A DNA stretch of 64,000 nucleotides, taken from Brachypterus glaber. Lineage: Eukaryota; Arthropoda; Insecta; Coleoptera; Kateretidae. The stretch lies in assembly GCA_958510825.1 (NCBI GenBank), contig OY294046.1:48899794-48963793 (forward strand), written 5' to 3'. Under the pieces are notes generated by a model that made no database searches, was not told the origin of the DNA, and worked only from the letters and a program-made list of their open reading frames with translations. Numbering within the stretch: the stretch's first letter is position 1; each line of letters opens with the position of its first letter. Below, in pieces: positions 25,001 through 35,200 of this stretch. The position numbers and the translations under genes were made by a program.

Positions 25001-26742
25001 GTCTGTGTCTGTCTGGGTGTAAACTCTCTAACTCCATTTTTACATGAGATATCGACTTGCGGTTTTTTGCATATTGTTTCTTCTCGCATTCCGAAGAGAT
25101 GATTAGATTGTGGGGGTAGACGATTGGGGGTAAGGGGGTAAAAATAGGGTAAAACTCCTATTTTTAGCGTTTCTTGTTTATAATTAAGGCAATTATTATT
25201 GTATTTGGTTAATTTAGCACTTATATAAAAGATAATTTTAAATTGGTCAAAAAATGTTATAAACAACGTTTTCCTAAAACGCATTGTTTTCGAGATATTG
25301 GCGTTTAAAGCAGTAAAAGGTTTTTTTAGCATATCTCACATATTTATAACCCGATTTCAAAAAATTATATTTCAAATAAAAGTTTTTTTTACGCCCTATA
25401 AAAAATGTTAAATACAGTTTTTTGCTAGAATATAATGTTTTAAAGATACAGAATTTAAAATCAAACAAAACACCTAGTTTGAAATTTGCAAACTAGATGC
25501 CGATGTTTTGCAACGTTTCATCTAGTTTTACACCTGAATTCCTCAGCGGTTTATCCTTTGGAGTAACCTACAGTACTTAGCTATCAATAAACGTTTAAAA
25601 CACTTTAATAAACAAAATATAAATTTTAGATTCAAGATGAGTATAAAAGGACGGTCCCTTACAAAACGTGGGGCAATGGGAGAGACTGGAATTTCCCGAA
25701 TGCCAGGGAAGGGGGCTGGGTACGATTGTGGCCCATTAGTTTAGAAAATAAAACGAAAAAAGAACCAAATCTTAATGTAAAAAATATGGTCAATAAGGTA
25801 AGCTCTTTTTTTATGTATCTAATATACGACTATAAACCAATAAATAAATAAAAATAAATAAAATAAATAAAAATATACCATATCTTCTACTTTTTCCCCA
25901 AAAAAATCTTCTTAAAAAATTTCTTTTACACAACTCTTTTTATTTGATTTATTCATACTCATTACCCACCTTCGTAGCTATATTAACATATGAACCATAA
26001 TACCCAGATGGGATTTTTAAAATATTAACTTGACTGTGGTGTCTCAAAATTCCCACTACCGCTTCTATTACAGTGTACAGGTGTTGGATTGATTCAAAAA
26101 AGCTTGAGCAAAACGTGAATATTAGTGGTGATATACATATATTTAAATAAATCCTTTTAAAATACGTACAGAAAGAAGTTAAAACAAAATAAAAGGTAAA
26201 AAAATACATGTTTCTCAATGTAAATTAGTATTTTTTTTCTCATATTTTCTTTATTATAACGAGAATTTGTTTCGAAGCATTATATTCGCTTCATCTTGAG
26301 ACTAAAATAATAATAATAATTTTAAGACGTTTACATATAAAATTACAACTTAAAAATACTCACAAGATGTGTTTTATTCTTGTAAGTATTTTTAATTGAC
26401 AATCTTAAGACAATTTGTCTGGTGTCCTAATCTTTATTTTGACGGTGACTTTTTTACTTTAAAAATGTTAAGCCATCCTGCACACCTATTTCCTTTAGCT
26501 AATCATATTGATTTTGGTTTCTTCATCGCATACGTTATCCAGAAGCACACCTGATGATATTATAATCAAATTTATGTTAAATTGTTGATATAGGTATTCT
26601 TTTCTAATTTAAGATAATGCAATTTACAAAAGCGGCGAAAGATATAGCAAAAAAGCACCCATCTGCATCAGAATGTCAGCTGAACGAATATCTTCATCAG
26701 GAAGTGGATTTGACGGGAGAAATATGGATCCCTCCAATATAA
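18963..26742 (+). CDS. TTLL2: tubulin tyrosine ligase-like protein, TTLL2-like (5' exons missing)
   Basis: Predicted ATP-dependent tubulin glutamylase of the TTL family, which adds glutamate to tubulin tails, chiefly in axonemes. Ten phase-compatible exons were joined: 18963-19079, 20183-20286, 20461-20629, 20914-21190, 22255-22457, 22952-23112, 23343-23506, 24482-24549, 25630-25797 and 26614-26742 (1560 nt, 519 residues plus stop). Visible landmarks are CLERGWREYD and WNLWWRTSGF, CRKDNL, RPIWICKPVAQSQGRGI (ATP-grasp lysine), RYIEKPLLIGGYKFDLRLYV, HLTNCSIN, and [12 protein letters not shown] with WLLEVNLSPAL (Mg/ATP glutamate and asparagine). From memory of the family, the order and spacing fit TTLL2 best. 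The start codon and the first part of the domain were not found upstream. AATAAA at 26779 is a candidate poly(A) signal. Confidence 0.93.
20183..20286 (+). CDS. TTLL2: TTLL2 exon
   Basis: 104 nt, phase 0 in and 2 out, between TGTTGTAG and GTATAAAA. It encodes NHIPKGSSICRKDNLVRYL...YGSIYDF, the conserved block preceding the ATP-binding region. Confidence 0.92.
20461..20629 (+). CDS. TTLL2: TTLL2 exon (ATP-grasp lysine)
   Basis: 169 nt, phase 2 in and 0 out, between ATTTTTAG and GTAAGCAAA. It encodes NLPLEYTKLAAE, a small Cys/Ser-rich insertion (CSRGRCSSGK), then WICKPVAQSQGRGIFLF with the nucleotide-binding lysine. Confidence 0.94.
20654..20804. mobile_element. short palindromic MITE in a TTLL2 intron
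   Basis: The ends ACTAGATTTTACATG and CATGTAAAATCTAGT are exact inverted repeats about 120 bp apart, with further GTAAAATTGTAAA-type subrepeats inside. It is non-coding. Confidence 0.7.
20914..21190 (+). CDS. TTLL2: TTLL2 exon (core TTL domain)
   Basis: 277 nt, phase 0 in and 1 out, between TTTTTTTAG and GTAAGAATT. It encodes NTIVQRYIEKPLLIGGYKFD, DLRLYVCVPSYYPLTIYMY, REGLARFGTDKF and HLTNCSINK. These are hallmark TTLL motifs, and the KFDLR arginine is a typical substrate/nucleotide contact. Confidence 0.95.
21653..21804. mobile_element. ACGTTC-family MITE, copy A
   Basis: About 152 bp, starting AGGGAACGTTCAAGTATTA and ending with its inverse, with the shared interior GTTAATGGTATAGGAAAATA and G/C runs. 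It lies in a TTLL2 intron. Related copies occur at 50567-50712, 56327-56474 and 62431-62586. Confidence 0.88.
21947..22203. mobile_element. 257-bp MITE with ~110-bp inverted arms in a TTLL2 intron
   Basis: The ends AGATATTTACAACAAGTTAA and its inverse are exact, and the two arms stay highly similar for about 110 bases each with a ~35-bp loop. Transcribed as part of the TTLL2 pre-mRNA it would form a long hairpin. The 70-codon frame through it is fortuitous. Confidence 0.88.
22255..22457 (+). CDS. TTLL2: TTLL2 exon (catalytic C-lobe)
   Basis: 203 nt, phase 1 in and 0 out, between TTTTTTAG and GTATTTTTT. It encodes CKWTLRQLRRYF, WLLWQRISSLVILTVL, then [21 protein letters not shown] with the metal-coordinating acidic residues. 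Confidence 0.95.
22952..23112 (+). CDS. TTLL2: TTLL2 exon (NLSPAL motif)
   Basis: 161 nt, phase 0 in and 2 out. It begins VNLSPALSNDCDAD, completing the EVNLSPAL active-site motif, and continues KKPMLHDMFDLLGLPL. The donor at 23113 (AC then GTAAAG) is chosen because it restores frame with the next exon; a nearer GT at 23109 does not. Confidence 0.9.
23343..23506 (+). CDS. TTLL2: TTLL2 exon (basic/serine-rich linker)
   Basis: 164 nt, phase 2 in and 1 out. It encodes a low-complexity basic segment after the catalytic domain, GRWRKKHRKMSSRQSSSRSN and onward. Such Arg/Ser-rich tails in TTLLs may contact microtubules or other proteins. Acceptance rests on phase closure and splice sites rather than on conservation. 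Confidence 0.8.
23530..23620. repeat. GC-rich hairpin in a TTLL2 intron
   Basis: ATGCCCTGAAGGCGAC and GTCGCCCGGGGCAT form an imperfect stem around GGGCCTCTGGCCCG. It stands out as a GC-rich patch in AT-rich DNA and is probably a MITE core. Related ATGCCCG-type sequences lie at about 23785-23865. Confidence 0.55.
24482..24549 (+). CDS. TTLL2: TTLL2 exon with tandem donors
   Basis: 68 nt, phase 1 in and 0 out, encoding KTLNLPKVQVESRKNTYMP and onward. It ends at AGT followed by GTAAGT GTAAGT. The second donor six bases downstream also leaves phase 0 and would add Val-Ser, so two isoforms differing by two residues are possible. Confidence 0.78.
25630..25797 (+). CDS. TTLL2: TTLL2 exon (GGWVRLWP motif)
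   Basis: 168 nt, phase 0 to 0, between TTTTAG and GTAAGCTC. It encodes YKTWGNGRDWNFPNAREGGW and VRLWPISLEN, corresponding to the C-terminal part of TTLL2-type proteins. Confidence 0.9.
26614..26742 (+). CDS. TTLL2: TTLL2 terminal coding exon
   Basis: 129 nt in phase 0 after TTTAAG, encoding a 42-residue tail (AKKHPSASECQLNEYLHQEV and onward) and stopping with TAA at 26740. AATAAA follows 37 bases downstream at 26779. Exon identity rests on phase closure and context. Confidence 0.8.
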   Translation: MMQFTKAAKDIAKKHPSASECQLNEYLHQEVDLTGEIWIPPI

Positions 26743-26784
26743 GATTTAATATTTCAAACTTTCTGCTGATGCTTACAAAATAAA

Positions 26785-27239
26785 ATTCATAGAAGATTTT
26801 TATGATTAAAATGGGATAAAAAAAATTATTTTTAATGTATTTAGTCTTAATGGAGAACCTAAATTATTTTTTTGAAGTCATACTTGCCAAGACAACTTTA
26901 ACTCGGCCCTCAGCTAACATGTTTTTAAAAAGTTTCCAAACATGATACTTGCTTTCGTATTCTACTCCATATTAGTATTCAATTTTTGGTGCTATTTTAA
27001 AAGAAAAAACTCTGTTGAGTTTATTACAGTAAGATGTTTCATTTGTTTAAATATTAAAACTCGTTTGATTGTGTGATTTAAATCTGCTAACACTGCCTAT
27101 AAAATCTTTTTTTGATTAAATCAAATTTCCTCAAAAATAGTATGTTGTGTTTTATTTCTACAACCTATACAATAATGTGCTGAGATTTTAACATAGATTA
27201 AATAAGAAACCCTAATGAGATTAAAAACTTAATGATATT
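26785..27239. other. TTLL2 3' flank
   Basis: AT-rich DNA between the candidate TTLL2 poly(A) signal and the decayed retrotransposon. No feature was recognised. Confidence 0.5.
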
Positions 27240-28262
27240 GTTCAAACATTTAGGCTTAAATCTGTTATTTAATCACCGGAACGTATTTACACTATTAGGC
27301 ATAAGACAGGATTTTTCTACAATAGATTATATAATAACAAAATGTTAGAAAATACTATCAATGAAAACGTGTATCTGGGCCCAGATGGGCTTTTCAGATC
27401 ATAATGCACAAATAATAAAAAGTATTTCAAACCTTGACGAACTTAATGAGGCACTTTCTGTTACATACACATACCGTTCAGTCAATACTGAAAACATAAA
27501 TCATTTTAATAAATACCTTTTTAATAAACAAAATTTTAATCTTGTAAATAATTATGATTTTAATATTAATTTTAATAACTTTTATGAAACTTTTATGTAG
27601 TGTTTTAACTGTGCATGTCATAAAATGAATAAAAAGTAATAAGTCTAAATACTCAAAAAAGGTTCGATTTTCTTTGGAGTTGCGCAATGAACTAAATGAT
27701 TTAAAAAATCTTAATTGGTTAAGGATAAATGATTCAAGATGCGAAACACAAGAGTTGTATAAAATACGTAAAAAGCGTGTAAACAAAAAAATCTCCCTGG
27801 AAAAACAATCATTACTGTAAAATAATAAACAATTCTGACAATAAAACAAGGGAATCTTGGAAGATGATAAAAACTTTGCAAAATAGTAAACTCAAGTTAA
27901 AAACCATTTCTTTGATTGAAAACGAACGTTTAGTAACTAACAAACTAGTGTCACAAATTCGTTTAGCAACTACTTATGTTCAGCCGTAGATAACTCATTA
28001 AAGAACGGTTTTGGTCCAAATCTCTCGAAGAAATGTACCACTTTCCCTAAATTTTCAAAAGAAATTATTTTTAAAAATGTTTGTCGGGTAACATTATTAA
28101 AGTAATAAAACTTTTTCCGGGCAAAAAATCGACGGGAGATGATGACTTACCAATGGCCCTTATTAAAGCTTGTATGCGTGAGGTCGCCCAGCCCTTAGCA
28201 GATTTGTCAACTTGTCTGTCAGATCAGGTGAATTTCTCGAAGCTCTTAAAGCTAGTGCCACA

Positions 28263-29751
28263 CACTGTTACTGAATCTTGCATAGGATGCAGTAGATCCT
28301 CAAAGTAAACCAAAAAATGATTTTGATAGCTGAAAACCTGTTATTTAGTTTTCTGCTTTCAACAAAATCGTAGAGGTTAGTTCTTGAAAGATATTGGCTT
28401 AACAATCTTCAGCAGGCTCCAAACCTTACAACTTTTACTAAAAATGTGTATTTTCTAACGAATATCTAATTATTTTTTTAAGTAGCACTTAATTTGTTAA
28501 AAAAAATATTTATAATTGACTTTATTCAAAAATAAAAAAAAAATTAAATTATTTTTTGATGTTTTTCGAATTACTATAACTGCTCTATTTTTTACGATAT
28601 GACCAACCAAATAAGTTTCTATGTATGCGTAAACTCTTTATTTTTTAAAAATGCAACAAAATTATAATTTAATATGATGTATTTTAATAAAAGTTTATTT
28701 TTATTATGCAATGTAAAAGTTATTATAAACGTTGTTGGTTAGTATATTTTAGATAACAAATCCACAGTATATATTTTAATACTTAGTTGTCATAGTTACA
28801 TGACTGACAACAGTTGTCAAAATTTTTGATAGTTGCTATCAAAATTTTTTCTTTCTAATTATTTTTAAAAATGCCATTATTGCTAGCATGCTACAGCTGT
28901 TATACGTAAAGGTACTACATGCAGGGGCATTCCGAGGTGGGTGTGGGGGTGGTACTCCCTCTACGAAATGGCCCAGTCAATAATTTCAGCAGTTGAGTCG
29001 GAAAAATGTAGATTTGATATATATTTATTCTGGTTGAATAAAGAAAATTAGTTTTGGGTAAAAAAAATTGGGTAAAAATAGTTTTTGGTGGTAATAAAAA
29101 ATGTTGGGAGTAAAAATTTTTTTGGGGGTGAGGACCTTTTTAAAACAAAATTGGGGGATGACCTTTTTTTGTCATCAAATTTTTTTCAGTCCGAAAAATT
29201 TAACTTCACACAACCCTAGGACAAAAACCTCGAAATGCCCCTGACTACATGACACTGCTTTCTGTTTTTTGGCGAAAGCAACGACATTGCTTACTTAAGA
29301 AAATCTATTAGTTGCCTAGCTGAACTCCAAGTAGTATAGTACTATAGTACAGTACCTACTATTGGTACTCTATTATTATAATAGAGCTTGTCAAACGTTA
29401 GTTGACTGACTTTTTAATAGCTAATACATAAAACATATACTGACCAACAAAGCAAATGTGCCCTATTTAAAAAATATATTTTTAATTAAATGAATGAAAA
29501 TAAAATTATTTTGCCTATTAATTTTTCATTTAAATAGATAGTTATAATAAAAGCACTTAAAATTTTACTTCTTAAATTAATGGTGCGAAGTATAGATCCT
29601 GCTGAAGAGTGTTAAGCCAATATCCTCCAAGAACTAACCTCTACGATTTTGCTGAACTTAGCAAATTAAAATACAGGTTTTTAGCTACCAATATCAGTTT
29701 TTGGTTTACTTTGAGGATCTACTGCATCCTATGCAAGATTCAGTAACAGTG
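28263..29751. mobile_element. 1.5-kb long-TIR DNA transposon inside the retrotransposon
   Basis: The ends CACTGTTACTGAATCTTGCA (left) and its inverse (right) extend as inverted repeats of roughly 200 bp that include ATGCAGTAGATCCTC. The flanks GTGCCACA and TGGCCACA agree at six of eight positions and look like an eroded target duplication. It interrupts the RT frame of the retrotransposon around it. No transposase is visible, so it is non-autonomous. Confidence 0.85.
28922..29243. mobile_element. 322-bp hAT MITE, innermost insertion
   Basis: The ends CAGGGGCATTCCGAGG and, inverted, CAGGGGCATTTCGAGG fit hAT terminal repeats. An exact 8-bp duplication, ACTACATG, flanks it (28914-28921 and 29244-29251). 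It lies inside the long-TIR transposon. Confidence 0.93.
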
Positions 29752-30980
29752 TGGCCACAACCCTCATACATAAAAAAACGACCCAAAAGCAGGATTGCTA
29801 ATTAAAGACCAACTTCCTTACTTAGTGTACTGTCTAAAATTTTTTTAAAAATTGTTTATAATCAGTTAATGGATTTTATTAATGCTAACAGCATTATTGT
29901 ACTGTCAGCATAGTTTTGGGGAGGGTCGTTCCACTGAAACGGCATCCATTTATCTCGTTCAGTTCTTATAGGCTACTTATTGCGGCAATTATGCTATGGT
30001 TATCAGTTTTGATTGAGTTGATCCTAATTTCCTTAAGTCTGAGCTTTCCAGCAATGGAATTCGTGGACACATTAATAGGTGGCTGTATTCATTTTTAACA
30101 AATATGTCTTTTAGAGATTAAAAATATTTTTTCCAAAAAACTCTTTTAAAGGGGTATTTCAAGGAAGTATTTTAGGCCCGTTGCTTTTCCTATTATTTGT
30201 TAACGACCTTCCCTATTTTTATTTTAGATGGCAAGATTTTTATGTACGCGGATGACACCACAATTGTAATTATAGATTTAAATAGAAATAATTTAATTAA
30301 AAAAGTTAATTTAGTTATCAATGCGTTTATAAAAATAATTTGATTTTAAGTCATGATAAAACGATTTTTATTGAGGACATCACCGAAAAGTGTTTTCTAA
30401 TTCCAGCTTTAGCATAAACAAAACTGTGTTTGTTCCTTAAGATATAGTAAACTTCCTTGGTATAGTCATTGATAAACATTTTACTTGGTCCCATCACATA
30501 GACAGTATTTATGCTAGACTTAATAGACAAGTTTTTTTAATTAATAAGCTTAAACATTCATTGGACGTAAAACGTTGTTTAATAATATCCTACAATATTA
30601 TAGTGTGAGGACAATCCTGTGATATTGATAGAGTACTCGTTCTGCAAAAAAGACTAATTAGAATAATTTTTAATTTGGGTTTTAGGGATTCTTTTTAGGA
30701 AGTATTTAAAAATAATTGTATTTTCACTGTCACGTCAATATAATGTATTTGTATAAATTTTTTCTCGTTGTCTTTCAAAATAAATGTGCCTTTTTAACCA
30801 GTGGTGACTTACATGACTATCCAACAAGGGATCGACATTTAATTAGACTGAAAAGATTCAAGTTGTGTATGTACAAAAAGTCATCACCTCATTACGCAGC
30901 TCTTAGCTGCAACAATTTAAACAACTTTATTTTTATTTTTTATGTTGGTGTCATTGCTGCCGAATTTTTTTAAAAAGCAT

Positions 30981-31397
30981 TGATCGGTTTTATCAAGGTA
31001 GGCATTGAAATTGTACATTTTACAACATAGTTTGATTTAGTTTGACAGGTAAGAATTAATTTTTTAAATAAGGTTATTTATTTGTCAAATTCAAAACATA
31101 TCAGAGCAGAAACGCAGTATCCGCTTTGATTTTTTTTTCTAAAAATTAAAATTAGTAGAATTTAAATTATCGGGTAAATAAAACAACCTAATTTGCATAA
31201 CTTTTCTAATTATAAAGCATTATAAGAATAATTTAAATAGTACAATACAAAAAACTAACAAAAAATCCAGTACTTACTGTATTTTATCCCGGACGATTTT
31301 TGTCAAAAGCTTAACCCAACTTTTAAAATTTCTTGTCAAAATGATATGCTGTTGTAAAATTTACGATTTCAATGCCTCCCTTGACAAAACCTATTAA
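30981..31397. mobile_element. ~415-bp MITE
   Basis: The left end (GGTTTTATCAAGGTAGGCAT, then TGAAATTGTACATTTTACAA) is mirrored by the right end (TTGTAAAATTTACGATTTCA, then ATGCCTCCCTTGACAAAACC). The interior is non-coding. Confidence 0.75.
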
Positions 31398-32138
31398 TGA
31401 TTTTTAAAAAATTTCGGCAGATTGAGCAAAATGTTTAAATTTTGGTGAATGCGCCCAAAAATATTGCTATAACAGAAATAAATCAAAAATAAATATACAA
31501 CTAAAATATTTATTTATACAATATATACGCTAGGAAACAATCCAATTGTTTAAATATAATGGCACTATTTTAAACATGTTTTTAATTTTCTGAAAATATA
31601 TATCATATCTACAAAATACTTAAAACTAATAAAACCATTGTTTCTCAAAATAACATAAGACTAGAACAATAAATTTTTAAAATATAGAAAAACAATATTT
31701 TTTTTTTAATTTACATACAATCAAAAATAGTTTTTGGTTTCTTCGGTATAATAAATAAATAAAAGAATGTGAATAAATATTAAGTATTACTGACAATATT
31801 TAAGAACATAAAAATAAATATGTATAGTAAGGACTTTGAATTTTTTTTTTGGGACTCGAAGTGGAAAAATATGTGAAATTTTCTTTTAAACTATAGCATA
31901 TGAAAATTTATGCACTGACAGAGTCTTAAATTTAAAGTGTAAGACACCGTTTTATACGAAATTTCACGTATTTTTATCATGATCAGCCCCATAACAACTT
32001 AAAGTCCCATTCTTAAAAGATACGAATATTATACGAATATTATTAAGAAAGTATATTATCGCATTTTGTTTAAAAATATTAAATTAAAGCAAGTTTGGTA
32101 ACAATATAAATTATAATAATAAAGTTTTTTTTCTGTTT
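31398..32138 (-). other. probable Zasp52 3' UTR and downstream flank
   Basis: AT-rich sequence after the Zasp52 stop. AATAAA on the minus strand lies at 31509-31514, giving a possible 3' UTR of about 620 bases. No other gene was recognised. Confidence 0.4.
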
Positions 32139-32216
32139 TTAACGTGCGTGGTTTTTGCAGAATGGGCGGCCTCCCTTAGCGAAGAAGCTTTGTCCTTCCA
32201 AGTTCTTTTTGCACAT
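32139..32216 (-). CDS. Zasp52: Zasp52 terminal exon (end of LIM4)
   Basis: 78 nt, phase 0. It encodes MCKKNLEGQSFFAKGGRPFC-KNHAR and stops with TAA. It provides the last zinc-binding Cys/His residues of LIM4 (C..., C-x2-H). The initial Met is an internal codon after the splice, not a start. Confidence 0.96.
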   Translation of the reverse strand: MCKKNLEGQSFFAKGGRPFCKNHAR

Positions 32217-35200
32217 CTGAAAAATAAAAATAATTCATTAAAGCATAATATATTTTATCCACGGCCTTTTAATCACGGGTCTGTAAAAATAAACCGTTTC
32301 AACTTTAAGACGACCGTGGATAAAGTATAGTATTCTATTTGCGTATAATAGCTATTGATCATTCGGGTGATTAGGTCACTCGCCTGTCGGCTCGTGTCCC
32401 AAAATTCACCCTCATTGATTAATAGCAATTATTATAAGCTCATTGAATAATATACTATTATCCACGGCCGTGATTAATAGGCTTAATAATCACGGGGCTG
32501 TAAAAATTAACAGTTTAAACTTTAAAACGGCCGTGGATAAAGTATAGTATTCTACTAGCGTATAATAGCTATTAACCATTCGGGTGATTAGGCCACTCAC
32601 CTTTCGGCTCGTGTCTCAAAATTCACCCTCATTGATTAATAGCAAATATTATACGCTCGTTAAATAATATACTATTATCCACGGCCCTGATTAATGGGCC
32701 TATTAATCACGGGTCTGTAAAAATAAATCGTTAAAAATTTAAAATGATCGTGGATAAAATATAGAATTCTACTAGCGTATAATAGCTATTAATCATTCTG
32801 GTGATTAGGTCACTCGCCTTTCGGCTCGTGTCCCAAAATTCACCCTCATTGATTAATAGCATTTATTATACGCTCATTGAATAATAAACTATTAACGTGC
32901 AGTGAAAAATACCGATTGTGCAGTAAGAAATCAAAATCTGTATAGTAGATTGATTTATTAAATTTTGAAAAATATAAAATAAACAAAATAGAGGTATCGT
33001 ACTGAGGGGTATTTGCTAAATCTATAAATTTTGGCTGTCAACCACGGTGTAGGGGGCCGGATTTTTAACTGGGGCAACATCTCAAAACCGATCTAAACAA
33101 GTATCAATTTGGGCCCTTCCCGCTACGCTTGGCGCTTCCGCTGGCCCTGTTTTTTAGCAAAATCTGTGCAGTGGCAAAAAAAGGCTAATAATAACCTGTG
33201 TATTTAAAAATAAATTTAATAATATAAGATATTAGCGTACAAGCCAGTTAAAAAAAACTGGAGGAAAAGTTTTTATTGAAATCGATTGCATTTATTTTGC
33301 ATTTTCGGATTAAGAATCTCATAAAACTATGAAAATATGAACAAAGTGGTTGTTGAAAAATGTCGGTCTGTCTCTCCGTCTGTCCGTCTGTTAGTAAGCC
33401 TTAAAAATTTTTAACGGAATTTACAATGAAAAAAATTGTTACATCAAGGGGTTCAGGACTTTTGTAGTTTTCCTTATATAAAATATGGTTAACTACGAAT
33501 ATGGTAAGGAAGGCAAAGGTGGCAAAAGGTAATTGTTTTGGCGACAACTCGCTTAGTAGTAATTGTGGTAGAACGAAAATTCTTAAACCATTAAAACGCA
33601 TGTTCAATTTTCTACAAAAATATTTTAAATAATTTTTTATGTGACTATAAGTTCTCGAGTCATAGCAATTAAAAGATGCCCTTCTAGAAAGGTTATTACT
33701 TTATGCTTGTTTATTAAACGATGTTTAACTTACACTGCAATTAAAGCATTGGCTATGATAGTTGTTGTTAAGAGCTTCGACCCATCTGTCACCAGCTTCA
33801 ACGGGGAAACCGCAAGCAAAACATTTGGTAGTGAAGAGTTCGTTCCAGTCAGCTTCGCAATAGGGAGCGCCATCTTCCAGGAAGAATGGAGAGTTTCCAA
33901 ACAATTTTCCACAGTACTGACAGTTGAAACATTCAGGATGGAACTGTTTTCCAATTGCCTTTAAACAATCCTGAAATATAAAAGAAATAAATTAGTAAAA
34001 TATGGAAAGTTTAAAGAGCGAATACACTCTGGAAAATTTAAATAGCTTTTTAATAAATGAAACCAGCTGATTTTCACAAGTCTAGAAAAGTCCAAACCAT
34101 CAATTAAGCTACTTAATAATAATTAATATATCACGTTTTTGCTGGCAAAATCTTCATAGCAAAACAGAGATTTTTTTCTACTTTATAAAAATTTATTGTC
34201 CCTATACTTAGATTTTTTTATGTGTAATTAAAAAAAACTTACCCCTTTGATTTTTCCGCTGCATTTTGAGCAAGGTGGCGCCAAATATTGTTCAAAACAG
34301 TACTCGCAGTAAAGCTGTCCACGCTCTTCAACAAAGCCGATGTCCTGCAAAGGGCGTCTGCAGGTAGGGGTGGTGCAAATAAAGTGATCTGGACACCAGA
34401 TTTTACCCAGAGCAGTTATGAAGGGACCTCTATTAAAACATAAAAACCACATTAATATATAATTATGAAAAGAGATATTTTCAGTAAAAATAAGCCTTGA
34501 AATTCAGTAAACTTGTGACATAAGTATTTTTAATGATATAATGAAAATCCAACAATGTTTTACAGTAATTTTTAGTAAAATTTACCGCGATCCACTATAA
34601 ATCATTTGTATCATTAGTAGATTTCAAAGATATTTTTTGCAGAAAAAATCTCTCTGGCTACGAAACAGAACATCCTACATGCACAACATAAAATACTGAA
34701 AACCAAGAGGACTTTTTTTGGTTTATTTATTTATAACCATTGGTGCTTAAAATAGATATTTGGCCTAAGTTATAAATAATTTTGTATTTTTTGTTGTTGT
34801 TTTTTAATTATAGTTACTACCAATGGGATATTATTATATGCCATACCTACATTATAGGATGTTCTAATATTTTTAATAAATAAAAAACATAAAGCATTGT
34901 TAGTATACCTTGCAATTTCTATATTGCACTGGCAACAAATAGGCACATCATTTGAGTTATTTGTGTTATATTCAGAAACATTTTTCTTCACTGATTGGTT
35001 AAAATTATCTTCAGAATGATTCCCATTGGTGAAAGTCGTCTTAGTACTATTATTTCCAGGGTATTCATTGACAGGTATGGTAAACTCAGTTCTTACGCGA
35101 TAAGTAGTACCATTTTTTGGTTTAGGAGTTTCAGAAGTAAAAGTATCAGAGGCATTATCAAATCCCTCATCCTCAAAATTTGGGTTATTGAATTTTTTAT

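Larger units (their letters stand above)
27240..30970 (+). pseudogene. decayed Jockey-type non-LTR retrotransposon
   Basis: In several frames, with many stops, this shows the endonuclease end (STIDYIIT, SDHNAQIIK), a pre-RT linker, RT motifs after the interruption (NDLP-like at about 30200; YADDTTIVI at 30242-30270), and the C-terminal QKRLIRIIFNLGF block at about 30645, then KKSPHYAALSC. It is related to the minus-strand copy at 540-3010 but much older. The RT is split by a transposon inserted at 28263-29751; coding similarity resumes directly on the other side. Confidence 0.85.

Noticed and set aside
25949..26218. Minus-strand 89-codon frame in the last TTLL2 intron
   Set aside because: No recognisable motif, AT-driven composition, lies within an intron of a well-supported gene.
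33360..33395. CTGTC/CCGTC-rich patches (also at 24990, 11060, 53205, 62610) as a regulatory motif
   Set aside because: They occur at the same position inside several copies of interspersed repeats and are most simply part of those repeats.
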